Notes: generated by a model from the letters alone, not told the origin. Positions 11,057 through 22,219 are shown, counted from the first letter of the stretch. The stretch is DNA of 64,000 nucleotides from Siphonodentalium dalli (GCA_032622095.1 CP136067.1:121001030-121065029); one strand, 5' to 3'. Numbers and translations: made by a program.

Positions 11057-11419
11057 ATGGCAATTAAACAACTGTTTGGATTAGTATTAACTGTGTACAT
11101 CGTCCAAGCTAACGTTGTGACCAGCCAGGTTAAAGAGATCGACATCCTGGCAAATACCGGTTGCTCCTCGCGATCGTGCAGTATAAGATTGTTGACCGCC
11201 AGATCCAGACTGCAGTGTTCCGTTGCATGTTTAAATGGCGCGGAATGCGTATCCTTTTCATCCGTGAAGCGAAACCATGGAAACTGGAATTGTACGCTGC
11301 TGACATTCGTTCCGGAATTGAGGAACTGTACCTTGAGAAGTCCAGGAGCTAGACACTTCAAAGTGATCGGTCGGATGCCAGTTAATTGGGCACGCGATGC
11401 TTCGTTATCTGTGGTATAA
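11057..11419 (+). CDS. Secreted PAN/apple-domain protein, first exon
   Basis: The frame opens with a hydrophobic signal peptide (about residues 1-19, MAIKQLFGLVLTVYIVQA), then a PAN/apple-like domain with seven cysteines at 36, 41, 54, 58, 64, 79 and 91. The spacing C-SVA-CL...C-VSF...NW-N-C-TLL...N-C-TL is typical of the family. Apple/PAN domains bind proteins or sugars outside the cell. Residues after the last cysteine (SPGARHFKVIG) are likely domain end; beyond them the frame continues 20 residues to a stop, but the true exon end is unclear because the exon tail is the first unit of a 132-bp tandem repeat. A GTATAA after TTATCTGTG (about 11414) is one possible donor. A C-type lectin exon downstream at 13670-13994 is in the same orientation, and PAN plus lectin architectures are known in invertebrate secreted proteins, so I treat them as one locus. 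Confidence 0.7.
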   Translation: MAIKQLFGLVLTVYIVQANVVTSQVKEIDILANTGCSSRSCSIRLLTARSRLQCSVACLNGAECVSFSSVKRNHGNWNCTLLTFVPELRNCTLRSPGARHFKVIGRMPVNWARDASLSVV

Positions 11420-11813
11420 AATTGGGAATACACCGAAAAACTGGACAACAACTCAACATATATGCATGTGTGACCAGGAGCTAGACATTTCAAAGTGATC
11501 GGTCGGATGCCAGTTAATTGTACGCACGATGCTTCGTTATCTGTGGTATAAAATTGGGAATACACCGAAAAACTGGACAACAACTCAACATATATGCATG
11601 TGTGACCAGGAGCTAGACATTTCAAAGTGATCGGTCGGATGCCAGTTAATTGTACGCACGATGCTTCGTTATCTGTGGTATAAAATTGGGAATACACCGA
11701 AAAACTGGACAACAACTCAACATATATCCATGTGTGACCAGGAGCTAGACACTTCAAAGTGATTGGTCGGATGCCAGTTAATTGTGCACACGATGCTTCG
11801 TTATCTGTGATAT
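11342..11813. repeat. Minisatellite, 132-bp unit, about 3.6 copies, seeded by the exon tail
   Basis: CCAGGAGCTAGACA starts at 11342, 11474, 11606 and 11738, exactly 132 bp apart. The first unit begins inside the coding exon (codons for SPGARHFKVIG); later units are near-identical copies. The fourth unit is cut by an insertion at about 11816 and resumes for about 11 bases after it (AATTGGGAATA at 13612). A long minus-strand open frame across the array is a by-product. Confidence 0.95.
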
Positions 11814-11816
11814 AAA

Positions 11817-13608
11817 GGTTATAAGCAACTAAATACTTGAAATTATGCCCCTTGGCATTTGTGTAGGGAAACTCGAGTCAGCATTAAAAAAATACCGGCA
11901 GCTGAATGGTGTATAATATATTCGGTTGTTTAATGTGAAAGAAAAAAGAAATTCATAGGCTATGTTAATTCCTCGGCCATTTGTGTGGGATTGTCCGTCA
12001 AGCGGCTATATTGGTCGCCAAATTTGGTAGGGGGTGGGGGTATTTTTCTATATTAAAATGTTGTGCACAAAAGGGGGTAGTTGTGGAAATGCCAATTTAT
12101 TTCCAGGAATAAGTATGGTGAGGCACCATTTCTATTTTGACAACTTATGTCCGACATGGAGTTCTACACGCAAAAGTATTTAAAGTTTGGCTCAGTAGGG
12201 TAATGAATCGTCGGGATGGCTTAACCTTAACACTGTCGCCTATGGGAAATATTTAGTTGATTGTAACCTATAGGCAAAAATCGTGTTTTGTGGTATCATC
12301 GGCTTGTAGGGCAACGAAGTACAGATTTTGGCCACCAATCAAATCAAATCCAAGATTGAACAAAATTAGGGACCCAAAGCGTGTCGAGACGCCCCATAAT
12401 CTGACAAATTAACCTTTTGCGACAAAATTCTGCTTTTATGCCAAAAAATGGGTGTTTTGTAAAAATGAATTATTTGGAACAGATAGTGCACCTTTAATGT
12501 CGAAAAGTGGACAAACGAGCCCAGCAGCCTCTCGGCGTATTTAGTGATCCGACTATTCTCGATCTGGTATTTGGAGTGGACCGGGAAATTTTAAGGGACA
12601 CAGCGAACCCCAGTTTCGAGTCCGAAAAATCGAGGGGGTGGGGTAATTCAAGTTACAAATTTGTCATTTCCTTCCATGTAATGAAATGCAACTTTTTTGC
12701 GTCTTGAAGACTGTTATTACTGGCATCCAGTTACATTGTCAAATCGGCGTTATTATATGTCCCTGTGTATTTCCCGCGACCAAAACAAACGATTTTCGAC
12801 TCGAAAATCGCGCTTTTTGGGTATTATGTTGTTTTTTAAAATATTTATGTCAAGTAGACTTCACAGCCATACGACTTCTATTAACAAATAGCACGTTGTC
12901 GTGAAAGACATAAAACAGGAAAAAAGTGGCTAGAGTCCCAATGGTGTGGTGTCTGCTGGGGGTTAAAGTGGAGCATAGGTGCTCCGACGAAGTTTAATTT
13001 TGCGCCCAATGTCTGGAACAGTGGGGTTAAATACAACCCAATACAGGGAGGAGTGGTGTAGTTCTTGTCTGGAAAGCACGTTTTTTATTAATATTATGTT
13101 TTCTGTGACAATTTGATATATGTTCAAGCAAAAATCCACACATTTTTGGTTGCGTATAGGTTATAAGCAACTAAATACTTGAAATTATGCCCCTTGGCAT
13201 TTGTGTAGGGAAACTCGAGTCAGCATAAAAAAAATACCGGCAGCTGAATGGTGTATAATATCTTCGGTTGTTTAATGTGAAAGAAAAAAGAAATTCATAG
13301 GCTATGTTAATTCCTCGGCCATTTGTGTGGGATTGTCCGTCAAGCGGCTACATTGGTCGCCAAATTTGGTAGGGGGTTGGGGTATTTTTCTATATTAAAA
13401 TTTTGTGCACAAAAGGGGGTAGTTGTGGAAATGCCAATTTATTTCCAGGAATAAGTATGGTGAGGCGCCATTTCTTTTTTGACATGTCCGACATGGAGTT
13501 CTACACGCAAAAGTATTTAAAGTTTGGCTCAGTAGGGTAATGAATCGTCGGGATGGCTTAACCTTAACACTGATGTCGCCTATGGGAAATATTTAGTTGA
13601 TTGTAACC
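11817..13608. mobile_element. 1.8-kb insertion: two 450-bp direct repeats around an 880-bp core
   Basis: Copy 1 is 11817-12268 and copy 2 is 13159-13608. They are nearly identical, start GGTTATAAGCAACTAAATAC and end TTGATTGTAACC, so each also has short inverted ends (GGTTAYAA / TTGTAACC). Each copy is flanked by TATA on both sides. The whole insertion splits the 132-bp repeat between TATAAA and TATAATTGGG. The core has no clear coding domain. It could be a terminal-repeat element in miniature, or two copies of a TATA-inserting MITE. Confidence 0.8.
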
Positions 13609-13669
13609 TATAATTGGGAATAGATTTAATTAAGAAAATACACATGCCGTCAGCGGTCTGATATAGCGT

Positions 13670-13994
13670 AGCGAGGGGACTGAACTCCGTTTTACAGCTT
13701 GTGTCTGCACTACTCGATGGCGCTGGTGGTAGCGCGGGTCCGAACGTTTGGATTGATGGAACAAACCTACATGTAGCACCAGAGGGCAACTGCATGGGTG
13801 TTGTACGACGGAACTCAAGCGGCGTCTATGTCGTTCTCGAATTATATCTGGGCACCTGGACAACCAAACAACTGGTCTGGGGGGTCCAAGAGACGAGCAC
13901 TGGATCGGTATATATAGCTTCTAAAGATGAATACACGTGGAATGATGCAAGCTGTGACTGGTCGTACAAGTTTGTATGCGAGATTGATGCATGA
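13670..13994 (+). pseudogene. C-type lectin domain exon, broken by two opposing frameshifts
   Basis: The stretch encodes most of a C-type lectin fold. In one frame it reads LVSALLDGAGG...NVWIDGTN. From about 13783 the family motif is read one base later (WVLYDGT, then NYIWAPGQPNNW at 13840-13875, with QPN in the sugar/calcium-loop position). From about 13900 the first frame returns with the C-terminal signature YTWNDASCDWSYKFVCE and a TGA at 13992. So one insertion-like and one compensating change separate the parts. The first shift fits a 4-base gain near 13775. The expected upstream half of the domain (W-x2-A-x3-C, GGHL) is not intact, and an in-frame TGA lies at about 13660. It is either a decayed gene or sequence errors; the direct continuous frame lacks the WxPGxPNN loop. 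Confidence 0.65.
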
Positions 13995-14019
13995 GAACTG
14001 AGAGTTTTCGCAAACACTT

Positions 14020-14462
14020 TATAAGGGTATACGTTCATGCTCTGGCAAGTTTGGACGGCATATTTTTCAGGCATTTTCTCATAAATAAAACCATAAAATG
14101 GTGCCAGAATATGAACGGAAACATGTATAAACAATGCATCTCTACCACAGCTAACTACATGATAAGTAACAATAATGTTGTTCCACTGGTGGCGATGCTA
14201 TCGATATTTGCATTTAAATAGCATGCAATTATCTCGCAAAAATAAATCATACAGGTATTTTAATGCAATGTGTTAGTGGTAACGTTACATGACTGTGGAA
14301 CTACCGACATTTTACTTCTCGTGTCGTTAGCTATGGTAAATATGCATTGTATATGCATGTTGCCGTTCACATTCTGGCACCATAGGGTTTTCTGTGAGAA
14401 AATACCTGCAATAAAATGCCGTGCAAACTTGCCAGTGTATGAACGTACCCTAAGGGACATAT
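14020..14462. repeat. Foldback element, about 440 bp
   Basis: Left arm GGGTATACGTTCATGCTCTG, CTATGG/GGTGCCAGAATATGAACGG; right arm inverted ...GCCGTTCACATTCTGGCACC...CTTGCCAGTGTATGAACGTACCC, ending at about 14453. The arms are about 180 bp and diverged. No coding content. Confidence 0.75.
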
Positions 14463-15225
14463 AAAGGCTGATAGGATGAAGTTATTACCAATCACAGAGC
14501 GGATGATTGGGGCAAGTACCATGCAGTCGCATGTGCGGAATTCGTCTGTTATCCAAATGTATTTTACTTCTGACAGTTTTATTATATGCTTGCCTATAAC
14601 ATGCATATCTGAAAATTATCTAAACGTAAATCGTCGTATGTATACATCTGTTAGAAGCTACAGTGAAATACGATTTTGTTATTTCATTGTAGCGTTTTGT
14701 TATTTCACGGTAGCTTGCCGAATGACGTCATCACTTGAATGTGGTTTGCTACCTATCAGCTGGCCTGTATCAGAAATTTGGGTCAACCAGGTGTTGCTTT
14801 CCGTGTATTTTCTAATTTGATGTAGTATTAAAAGTGAAAATGCAGCATAATATACCAACTTTAAGCACTAATAAAACGCATATAATAAAAAATAACACCT
14901 AAATGTTTTGTTTGAATACCTGAAACATCTCATTCGTATAGGGAAATAAATATCGAATTTTCACTGGCGGCTGCATCCATGAGATATTTCGGTATTCGAA
15001 CAAAAAACTGTAGGTTTTCTCTATATATCTTATATTCAATAGACATTTTCACAGCTGTCAATTAAATAATTATTAGCATATATTTTCTACCAATCAGCGC
15101 CTGCAATCGAAATTCTTGTTCACCAGAATTTTGATATCCACGCAGTTTTGGTGTGAAATTGCCTCTACATGTATATTAAAAAAGATTTTTTGTTGCCAAA
15201 TCAGAATGTGCAAAAATATCTATTA
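14463..15225. other. Unassigned non-coding stretch with a dispersed low-copy repeat
   Basis: 14905-15030 is related to 10030-10220. A 114-codon open frame at 14476 has no recognisable domain and is not called. Confidence 0.4.
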
Positions 15226-15540
15226 ATGCTGGGGGGGGGGGGGTCGTAAAATATTTTGTTTCCGTTTTCGGCAGCTTTTTCCCGACCATTTTAACACTAA
15301 AACAGAGATTTGTGGGGGGAAATTTACATATGAATTTCTGTGCATACTATTTGTCATGGATGTTAACATTGACATGTAAATAGGAAGGAGTAATTTTGGG
15401 GTCATTCGGCCAAAAAAACATGGCAGCCAGCGGCCATCTTGGATTTCAAAATTCAATCCATTAGCATTGGCTACAGGCTATACTGATGTCTGATCATTAT
15501 GAAATTTGTCATTTATGTTAATATTGACATTCTAATGTGT
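15226..15540 (-). repeat. Dispersed repeat with ATGGCCACTGGCGGCCAT-type core
   Basis: TTTGGGGTCATTCGGCC, AACATGGCAGCCAGCGGCCA and TCTTGGATTTCAAAATTCA are the inverse of units tandemly repeated at 20138-20920. Related pieces lie at 31360-31480 and 61270-61760. A run of about 12 G is at 15231. Confidence 0.75.
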
Positions 15541-18289
15541 TTTAAGCCAAACTCATTGCAAAACAATCAAAAAGACTTGCAGGAAAAAACTTTTGAGTTG
15601 CGGAAAAAATTGTTAGTTGGTCCCATCGACCACCCAACCACCCCGGCATACGTGCCCGGAAAATCCCCCCCCCCTGTTTACACTATAAATAAAAAAAATT
15701 TAAATAGAAACGAGTGGCATAACTCATGCATGTTAGAAAGTCGGGCGAGCCTGATTTTCTCTGGGCAGCTGTCACGCGTGACAATAAGCTCACAGATATA
15801 GTACACATATCAAAAAATTGTCAAAATCCACCAATAAACGGATATGTTACCTTACTCGTATTTAAATTCGCACAGTACTATTTTTCGCACAGTTTTGAAT
15901 TTGCGCATTTTAAATTCGCGCACCTTTCTGCACGAATTCAAAACTGATACAAAATATTTTCGTAAACGTCTTGTATCTAATGACAGTTTCAGTTCTCATT
16001 CGTTTCTGGAGATTCATGCGTATATTAAACACGATCACAGATGATTTACATCGTGAAGACCATAACTGCATCATCATTTTGTTGCGATGGTGGATGTTTA
16101 TATGCTCCAAATAATGATTCTGAAATAGTTAAGGGCTGGCCATCAATGCAGTGAATGTGGGGGGGGGGGGGTGACGTGCTTTCATACACATAACATGCAA
16201 TCTAGAATATATGCATTTCTTATAAGCATTTCGATATCGTCGACGTTACCATGATGTGTACGTCGCTTGGCATTGAGTAATGGTTTTTATTTTTTTTATA
16301 TTGGTTGACCGAATGTAAACATATATATAGGCCTACATGTGTGCGTAATATTGTTTATTCAGTGTCCTACGTTTCGTACTGTATTTAACACATCAACATA
16401 ACTCTCTTGTTTTTCCTGTGGTATATATTATTAACTAGCAGGGTTACCCGGCGTTGCCCAGGTTACAGGGATGTGAAACCCTCTGCATGACGTGGCTATT
16501 TGTTGGGAATAGAGAATACTCTTGCTCAAAGTGTTACACGTATTCTCATAAATTGTATATTCAAATAGCATCACAAAACATGTTTCTTACACAGTCATGG
16601 AATATAAGTAGTGGCTCACCTTGTCGATTGCCATTTTGTTTATCGCGATTAATACGTTCCACCAATAAGGAAGTGTTTAATTATTTACAACTACGTATAC
16701 TTTATACGTTATAATATGATACATGAACATCATAAACACATTAGTTCGCAAAAATAAAAGACGACAATTGGGTTTTACATATAGAGATGTATCACTCAAT
16801 TGCAATCTAGTGGGTTGGACTAAGATCTTGAGGACACCTGGCTATCATATCTCCATGAAGATACAGATGTTTTAAAGAAATTTCCAGGTGCTCCTCTGTT
16901 CATGGTCCTATATATTGTCTAAATATTCTCAGTTTATAAGAAATGTTAGTAGATGATTCTGTTCTAAAATTTCCGCTGTATCGGGCAGATATACCTAAGG
17001 CTTGTCAGATGTCAGTATTGGATGATCCTGAAAAGTCATGTGCTACTGACTGCGTTTTCTTTTATATCAGAAGAAAATATATTTGACTGCACACTGTGAC
17101 CACTATTTTTGAACAGACCTTCGATACATTTCCATATGTCTTGACAAATTGTAACTTGTTTGTGGAAACTGTATTATATGCAATCCTCTGACGGTTCGAG
17201 GTCTCTCAGTTTGCAAGAATATATGTATCATTAGAGAAGAACGTGTATTAATTTGGTGCAAATTAGTGCTAAATATATTTGTATCAGCTTTGGTGCAACT
17301 TCCGTCCTCATGCATGACTTTAACGGCGCCACTTTTGACATATTTAAACCACGTCCATTAGACTCATGGATGCATGATATATTGGAAATGATTGTATATA
17401 GGTTTGGTGGTAATCAGCAACTAAACAAATTCTTAGAATAGTTATGACCCCCCCCCCCATATCTCACCCAAACGGCAGCAATTTGGCGTCTTTAAATCAC
17501 ACGATTATATTCCTCGTATCATAGAGAAGAATAATATATCAATTTGGTGGAAATTTGCGCTAAAAATAGTTTATTAAATCAATTGTTGATGCCCCCTGCA
17601 ACGCTGAATCGAACAGCGCCATATCGCTGAGATGACTATGTATATGCGTTTGGTGGCAATCGGCGACAAAACTATTTCACCATATTTTTTTACTTTTGCC
17701 GACACCAACAGCGTCACTTTAGAAAATTTTAACCCGCACCATTATCTTCTTCGTAAAAACTTACCCCTCTTATAACGCCTTGGTGTCATCTCGATTGTAC
17801 ACCGTGAAGTTATAAATAGAACGCATACAGGCAGGTGTATCTAAACCACACGATAAGATTCCTCGTATCACGGAGAAGAATATGTATCAATCTGGTGGAA
17901 ATCGGTGCTAAACAAATTGATATCATTTTTTTTGTCCCTCTCACCTCTATACACCACTAACTCGAATGGCCCCACTTGTGACATCCGTAAATCACACAAT
18001 TAGACTCATGATATCATGGAGATGATTATTTATAAGTTTGGTACTAATCGGCGACTAAACAAATATTTATAAATTTGGTGAACCCACCCCTCCCCTCCCC
18101 ATCGCTCACCAAAACAGCACCAATATGGCATCTTTCAATCACACGATTAGATTCCTCTTATCATGGTTAAGAACGTGTATCAATTTGGTGGAAATTGGCG
18201 CTAAAAATATTGTGTAACAATTTTGTAGATATGGCAAGAAACGTGAGCAAAAAGTTAAGGGGGTATGTTTTTGTCCCATGTAGAAAGCC

Positions 18290-19290
18290 TTGATACAGAG
18301 CGGGACAAGGAAAGCCTTGATACAGAGCGGGACAAGCGTCACAGAAGTTTAAGGAATCGTTTTTATTTATAGCGATTATCTGCGTCCCAGAAGTAACCCT
18401 TGATACAGAGCGACAAAAGCGTTACAGAAGTTTAAGGAATCGTTTTTATTTCTCATCGTTATCTGCGTCTCAGTAGTAACCCTTGATACAGAGCGATACA
18501 AGCGTTACAGAAGTTTAAGGAATCGTTTTTATTTCTCATCGTTATCTGCGTCCCAGTAGTAACCCTTGATACAGAGCGATACAAGCGTTACAGAAGTTTA
18601 AGGAATCGTTTTTATTTCTCATCGTTATCTGCGTCCCAGTAGTAACCCTTGATACAGAGCGATACAAGCGTTACAGAAGTTTAAGGAGTCGTTTTTATTT
18701 CTAGTGGTTATCTGTGTCCCAGTAGTAACCCTTGATACAGAGCGATACAAGCGTTACAGTAGTTAAAGATTCGTTTTTATTTCTCATCGTTATCTGCGTC
18801 CCAGTAGTAACCCTTGATACAGAGCGATACAAGCGTTACAGAAGTTAAAGAATCGTTTTTATTTCTAGTGGTTATCTGCGTCCCAGTAGTAACCCATGAT
18901 ACAGAGCGATACATGCGCTACAGCAGTTAAAGGTTCGTTTTTATTTCTCATCGTTATCTGCGTTCCAGTAGTAACCCTTGATACAGAGCGATACAAGCGT
19001 TCCAGAAGTTTAAGGAATCGTTTTTATTTCTCATCGTTATCTGAGTCCCAATAGTAACCCTTGATACAGAGCAATACAAGCGTTACATAAGTTTAAGGAA
19101 TCGTTTTTATTTCTCATCGTTATCTGCGTCCCAGTAGTAACCCTTGATACAGAGCGATACAAGCGTTACATCAGTTAAAGAATCGTTTTTATTTCTCATC
19201 GTTATCTGCGTCCCAGTAGTAACCCTTGATACAGGAGGATACAAGCGTTACATCAGTTTAAGGAATCGTTTTTATTTCTTATCGTTATCT
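18290..19290. repeat. Subterminal tandem array, 83-bp unit, about 12 copies
   Basis: CCCTTGATACAGAGCGATAC followed by AAGCGTTACAGAAGTTTAAG and GAATCGTTTTTATTTCTCAT recurs about every 83 bp (starts at 18397, 18480, 18563 and so on). Three further copies lie inverted at 21033-21230, so the array mirrors itself at the two ends of the inner element. Confidence 0.95.
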
Positions 19291-19295
19291 GCGAC

Positions 19296-19935
19296 CATAT
19301 CTGGACCATCTTGCATCTGTACATGACTCAGGTATAGTTGACATAGGTTTCCACTGCACGGGCTCAAATTTATGGTTCAACATTTTAAGGGCACATCATA
19401 AAAAATGGGTATGTGGCTATGTGTCTATATCGTTGGATTCTGGCATATAATATGGATGTTGGGACATATCTGGACGGTCCTGCATCTGGGCATGACTCAC
19501 CTATAGTTTACTTAGATTTAAACTTGGGGGGGGGCTCAAATTTGGGTTTCACCATTTTAAGGGCCCATCATGGAAAAGTGTTAGGTACCTATATCTTTGG
19601 AGTCTGGGCCTCTAATATGGATATTGTGACATATCTGAACCATCGTGCATCTGGACATGACTCAGGTATAGTTGACACAGGTTTTCACTGCACTGGCTCA
19701 AATTTGGGGTTCGCCATTTTAAGGGCCTATCATGGAAATGGGTATGTGCCATTATCGTTGGAGTATGGCATATAATATGGATGTTGGGATATAACTGGAC
19801 TATCATACATCTGGACATGACTCATGTATAGTTTACTTTGGTTTTAACTTCATTTGGGTTCTCCATTTTAAGGGCCCATCATAGAAAATAAATTGTTATG
19901 TGTCTCTATCGTTGGATTCAGGCATAGAGTTTGGA
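19296..19935. repeat. Tandem array, about 165-bp unit, 4 copies
   Basis: ACATATCTGGACCATC...CATCTGGACATGACTCA...TTTTAAGGGC(A/C)CATCAT...GGCATATAATATGGATGTTGG starts near 19296, 19465, 19631 and 19789. The same sequence occurs singly at 7296-7495. Confidence 0.9.
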
Positions 19936-19939
19936 TGAG

Positions 19940-20135
19940 AAATAATGAAAGTGTCAATGACACTGTAGCTCAACTTTGTAAAGAAGGTAATTTTTATGTG
20001 ATGAGCAATGAATAGAGAGATTAAAAAGGAGTGTAAATGAAAGTGTCAATGACACTGTAGCTCAACTTTGTAAAGAAGGTAATTTTTTGTGATTAGCAAT
20101 GAATAGAGAGATTAAAAAGGAGTGTAAAAAATGAG
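19940..20135. repeat. Tandem duplication, 92-bp unit, 2 copies
   Basis: ATGAAAGTGTCAATGACACT, GTAGCTCAACTTTGTAAAGA and AATGAATAGAGAGATTAAAA occur at about 19947 and again 92 bp later at 20038. GTGTCAATGACAC is itself a perfect short palindrome. Confidence 0.92.
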
Positions 20136-20137
20136 CA

Positions 20138-20925
20138 GTAAAGGATTTAGTCACACACAGAGTAAAACCAAGATGGCTGCTGGTGGCCATGTTTTTTGGC
20201 CGAATGACCCCAAAATGACTACATGTTATTGTTAACATCCATGACAAATTTTATGATGATCAGACTAAAGGTACGACCTGTAGCCCGTGCTAAAGGATTT
20301 AGTTATACAAAGAGTAAAATCCAAGATGGCTGCTGGCAGCCATGTTTTTTGGCCGAATGACCTCAAAATTAATCGTTCCCATGTACATGTCAATATTAAC
20401 ATCCATGACAAATTGCATGATGATCAGACGAACAGTACGACCTGCAGCCCGTGCTAATACATTGAATTTTGAAATCAAAGATGGCCACTGGCGGCCATGT
20501 TTTTTGTCCGAATGACCCCAAAATGACTCGTTCCCATCTACATTCCAATTTCAACAGCCATGACAAATTTCATGATGATCAGACTAGAGGTACGACCTGT
20601 AGCCCGTGCTAAAGGATTTAGTCATACAAAGAGTAAAATCCAAGATGGCTGCTGGTGACCATGTTTTTTGGCCGAATCACCCCAAAATTAATAGTTCCCA
20701 TCTACATGTCAATATTAACATCCATGACAACTTTCATGATGATCAGACGAACATTACGACCTGTGGCCCGTGCTAATGGATTGAATTTTGAAATCCAAGA
20801 TGGCCACTGGCGGCCATGTTTTTTTACCGAATGATCCCAAAATTAATCATTCCGGTCTAAATATTGATATCAACAGCTATGACAAATTTCATAATGATCC
20901 GACCAAAGGTACGACCTGTAGACTG
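20138..20925. repeat. Tandem array, about 160-bp unit, 5 copies
   Basis: Units contain AAGATGGC(T/C)(G/A)CTGG(T/C)GGCCATG, TTTTTTGGCCGAATGACC, CAACATCCATGACAAATTTC-like and GATCAGAC...ACGACCTGTAGCCCGTGCTAA. They start near 20138, 20293, 20457, 20614 and 20777, with alternate units more alike, suggesting a roughly 320-bp higher-order unit. Confidence 0.9.
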
Positions 20926-22130
20926 CATTGTTGACGCCTTGCGTACACACGTACACACGTACACAGACTCACGGACGACGGACGACAAAGCCATGGCAAT
21001 AGCTCAAACTATACAAAGTAAAGTTGAGCTAAAAACGATTCCTTAAACTTCTGTAACGCTTGTATCGCTCTGTATTAAGGATTACTACTGGGACACAGAT
21101 AATCACTAGAAATAATAACGATTCCTTAACTTCTGTAACGCTTGTATCGCTCTGTATCAAAGGTTACTACTGGGACGCAGATAACGATGAGAAATAAAAA
21201 TATCTTTTATCAGCTTTTGTAACGCTTGTCCCGCTCTGTATCAAGGCTTTCTACATGGGACAAAAACATACCCCCTTAACTTTTTGCTCACGTTTCTTGC
21301 TATATATGCAATTTTGGTGCCCATTCAGTGCACACCTGACTCGAATGAGGCCACATTTGACAGATTTAAGCCACACCGTTAAACTCCTCATACCATGGGG
21401 ATGATTTTGTATAAGTGTGGTGGCAATCGGCGACTAAACCCATTCTTATCAAATTTAGTGCCCATCCACACCCAATCGCTCATCCAACGACAACAGTTTG
21501 ACGTTGTTAAATCGTACAAGTATCACGAAGAAGAATATATATCAATTTGATGGCAATCGGCGCTAAAATTAGTTTTATCAATTTTCGTGCCCCTCTCCCC
21601 TTCCGTGCATCACTTACTCGAACGACGCCACTTTTGACATATTTAAACCACACCATTAGATTCTTCATATCATGGGGATGATTATATGTAAGTTTCCTGG
21701 CAATCGGGACAAAACAAATTCTGCCACTCCACATTTTTTGCCCCTGACAACAACGGCGTCACTTTAGACAATTCTAACCCCCACCATTATCTTTCTCGTA
21801 AAAAGATACCGCTAGTAGACTACTTTGGTATCATCTAGATGGTCCCCTGTGGATTTCTATAGAACACAGAGAGACAGACAGACAGACATTCGCAAATATA
21901 GATATATATTCAGAGTCGTACTATTATTCGCTCAGTTTCAAATTCGCGCACAGACGCGCTGGTGCGCGAAAAATAGTTCTGCGCGAATTTATACGAGTAA
22001 GGTATATAGCTTTGTGGCCGCCCGCACACCCGCCAACCGTCTCTCATAATTAACCCGTAAGTGGAGTTTTTATTTGTTAAAAACTCGACTTAATAGCTAT
22101 TTGTAGTCTTGTAATAAGGCTTTATACAAG

Positions 22131-22153
22131 TGTTTTTGTTGTTGTTGTTGTTG

Positions 22154-22218
<65 letters not shown>

Positions 22219-22219
22219 G
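22131..22219. repeat. Trinucleotide microsatellite (TTG)n(CTG)n(TTG)n
   Basis: About 8 TTG/GTT, then 8 CTG, then about 10 TTG triplets. On the minus strand this makes a poly-Asn/poly-Ser open frame that is not a gene. Confidence 0.97.

Larger units (their letters stand above)
18226..21308. mobile_element. Inner 3.08-kb element with 8-bp target duplication CAATTTTG
   Basis: CAATTTTG occurs directly before (18218-18225) and directly after (21309-21316). Inside, the ends are inverted repeats of about 90 bp: GGCAAGAAACGTGAGCAAAA, AGTTAAGGGGGTATGTTTTT, GTCCCATGTAGAAAGCCTTG on the left and their complement at 21207-21300. An 8-bp duplication with terminal inverted repeats suggests the hAT superfamily. 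There is no transposase frame. The interior consists of separate tandem arrays listed below. Confidence 0.85.
16435..21909. mobile_element. Middle element starting TAGCAGGGTTACCCGGCGTT
   Basis: It begins TAGCAGGGTTACCCGGCGTT, with GCCCAGG following, and ends near the GACAGACAGACATTCGC tract at 21877. Ends of this kind are, from memory, found in many invertebrate genomes; I cannot verify the family. Its own body (17200-18217 and 21317-21830) is a degenerate series of units with recurrent phrases: ATCAATTTGGTGG, AATCGGCGACTAAAC, AAATCACACGATTAGATTCC, ATCATGGGGATGATT. The 3.08-kb inner element interrupts one of these units. No intact coding frame. Confidence 0.55.
15850..22002. mobile_element. 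Outer TIR element (CCTTACTCGTATTTAAATTC), TA target, carrying a nested 5.5-kb insertion
   Basis: The left end CCTTACTCGTATTTAAATTC is followed by GCACAGTACTATTTTTCGC. The right end GCGCGAAAAATAGTTCTGCG is followed by CGAATTTATACGAGTAAGG. Both are bounded by TA (15848-15849 and 22003-22004). A second copy with the same ends and same flanking TA is at 44206-48700. The two share inner sequence next to the left end (GTATATTAAACACGATCAC, GATTTACATCGTG) and next to the right end (AGAGTCGTAC, TCGCTCAGTTT). Without the nested insertion the element would be only about 0.7 kb, a MITE. Confidence 0.8.

Noticed and set aside
11047-11757. 236-codon minus-strand frame with three repeats of about 44 residues
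   Set aside because: It is a shadow of the 132-bp array and of the PAN exon on the other strand.
14476-14820. 114-codon plus frame
   Set aside because: No domain, signal or codon pattern, and no splice context; likely chance.
18290-19290. CRISPR-like or phage repeat
   Set aside because: It is a head-to-tail 83-bp satellite inside a transposon with an 8-bp target duplication.
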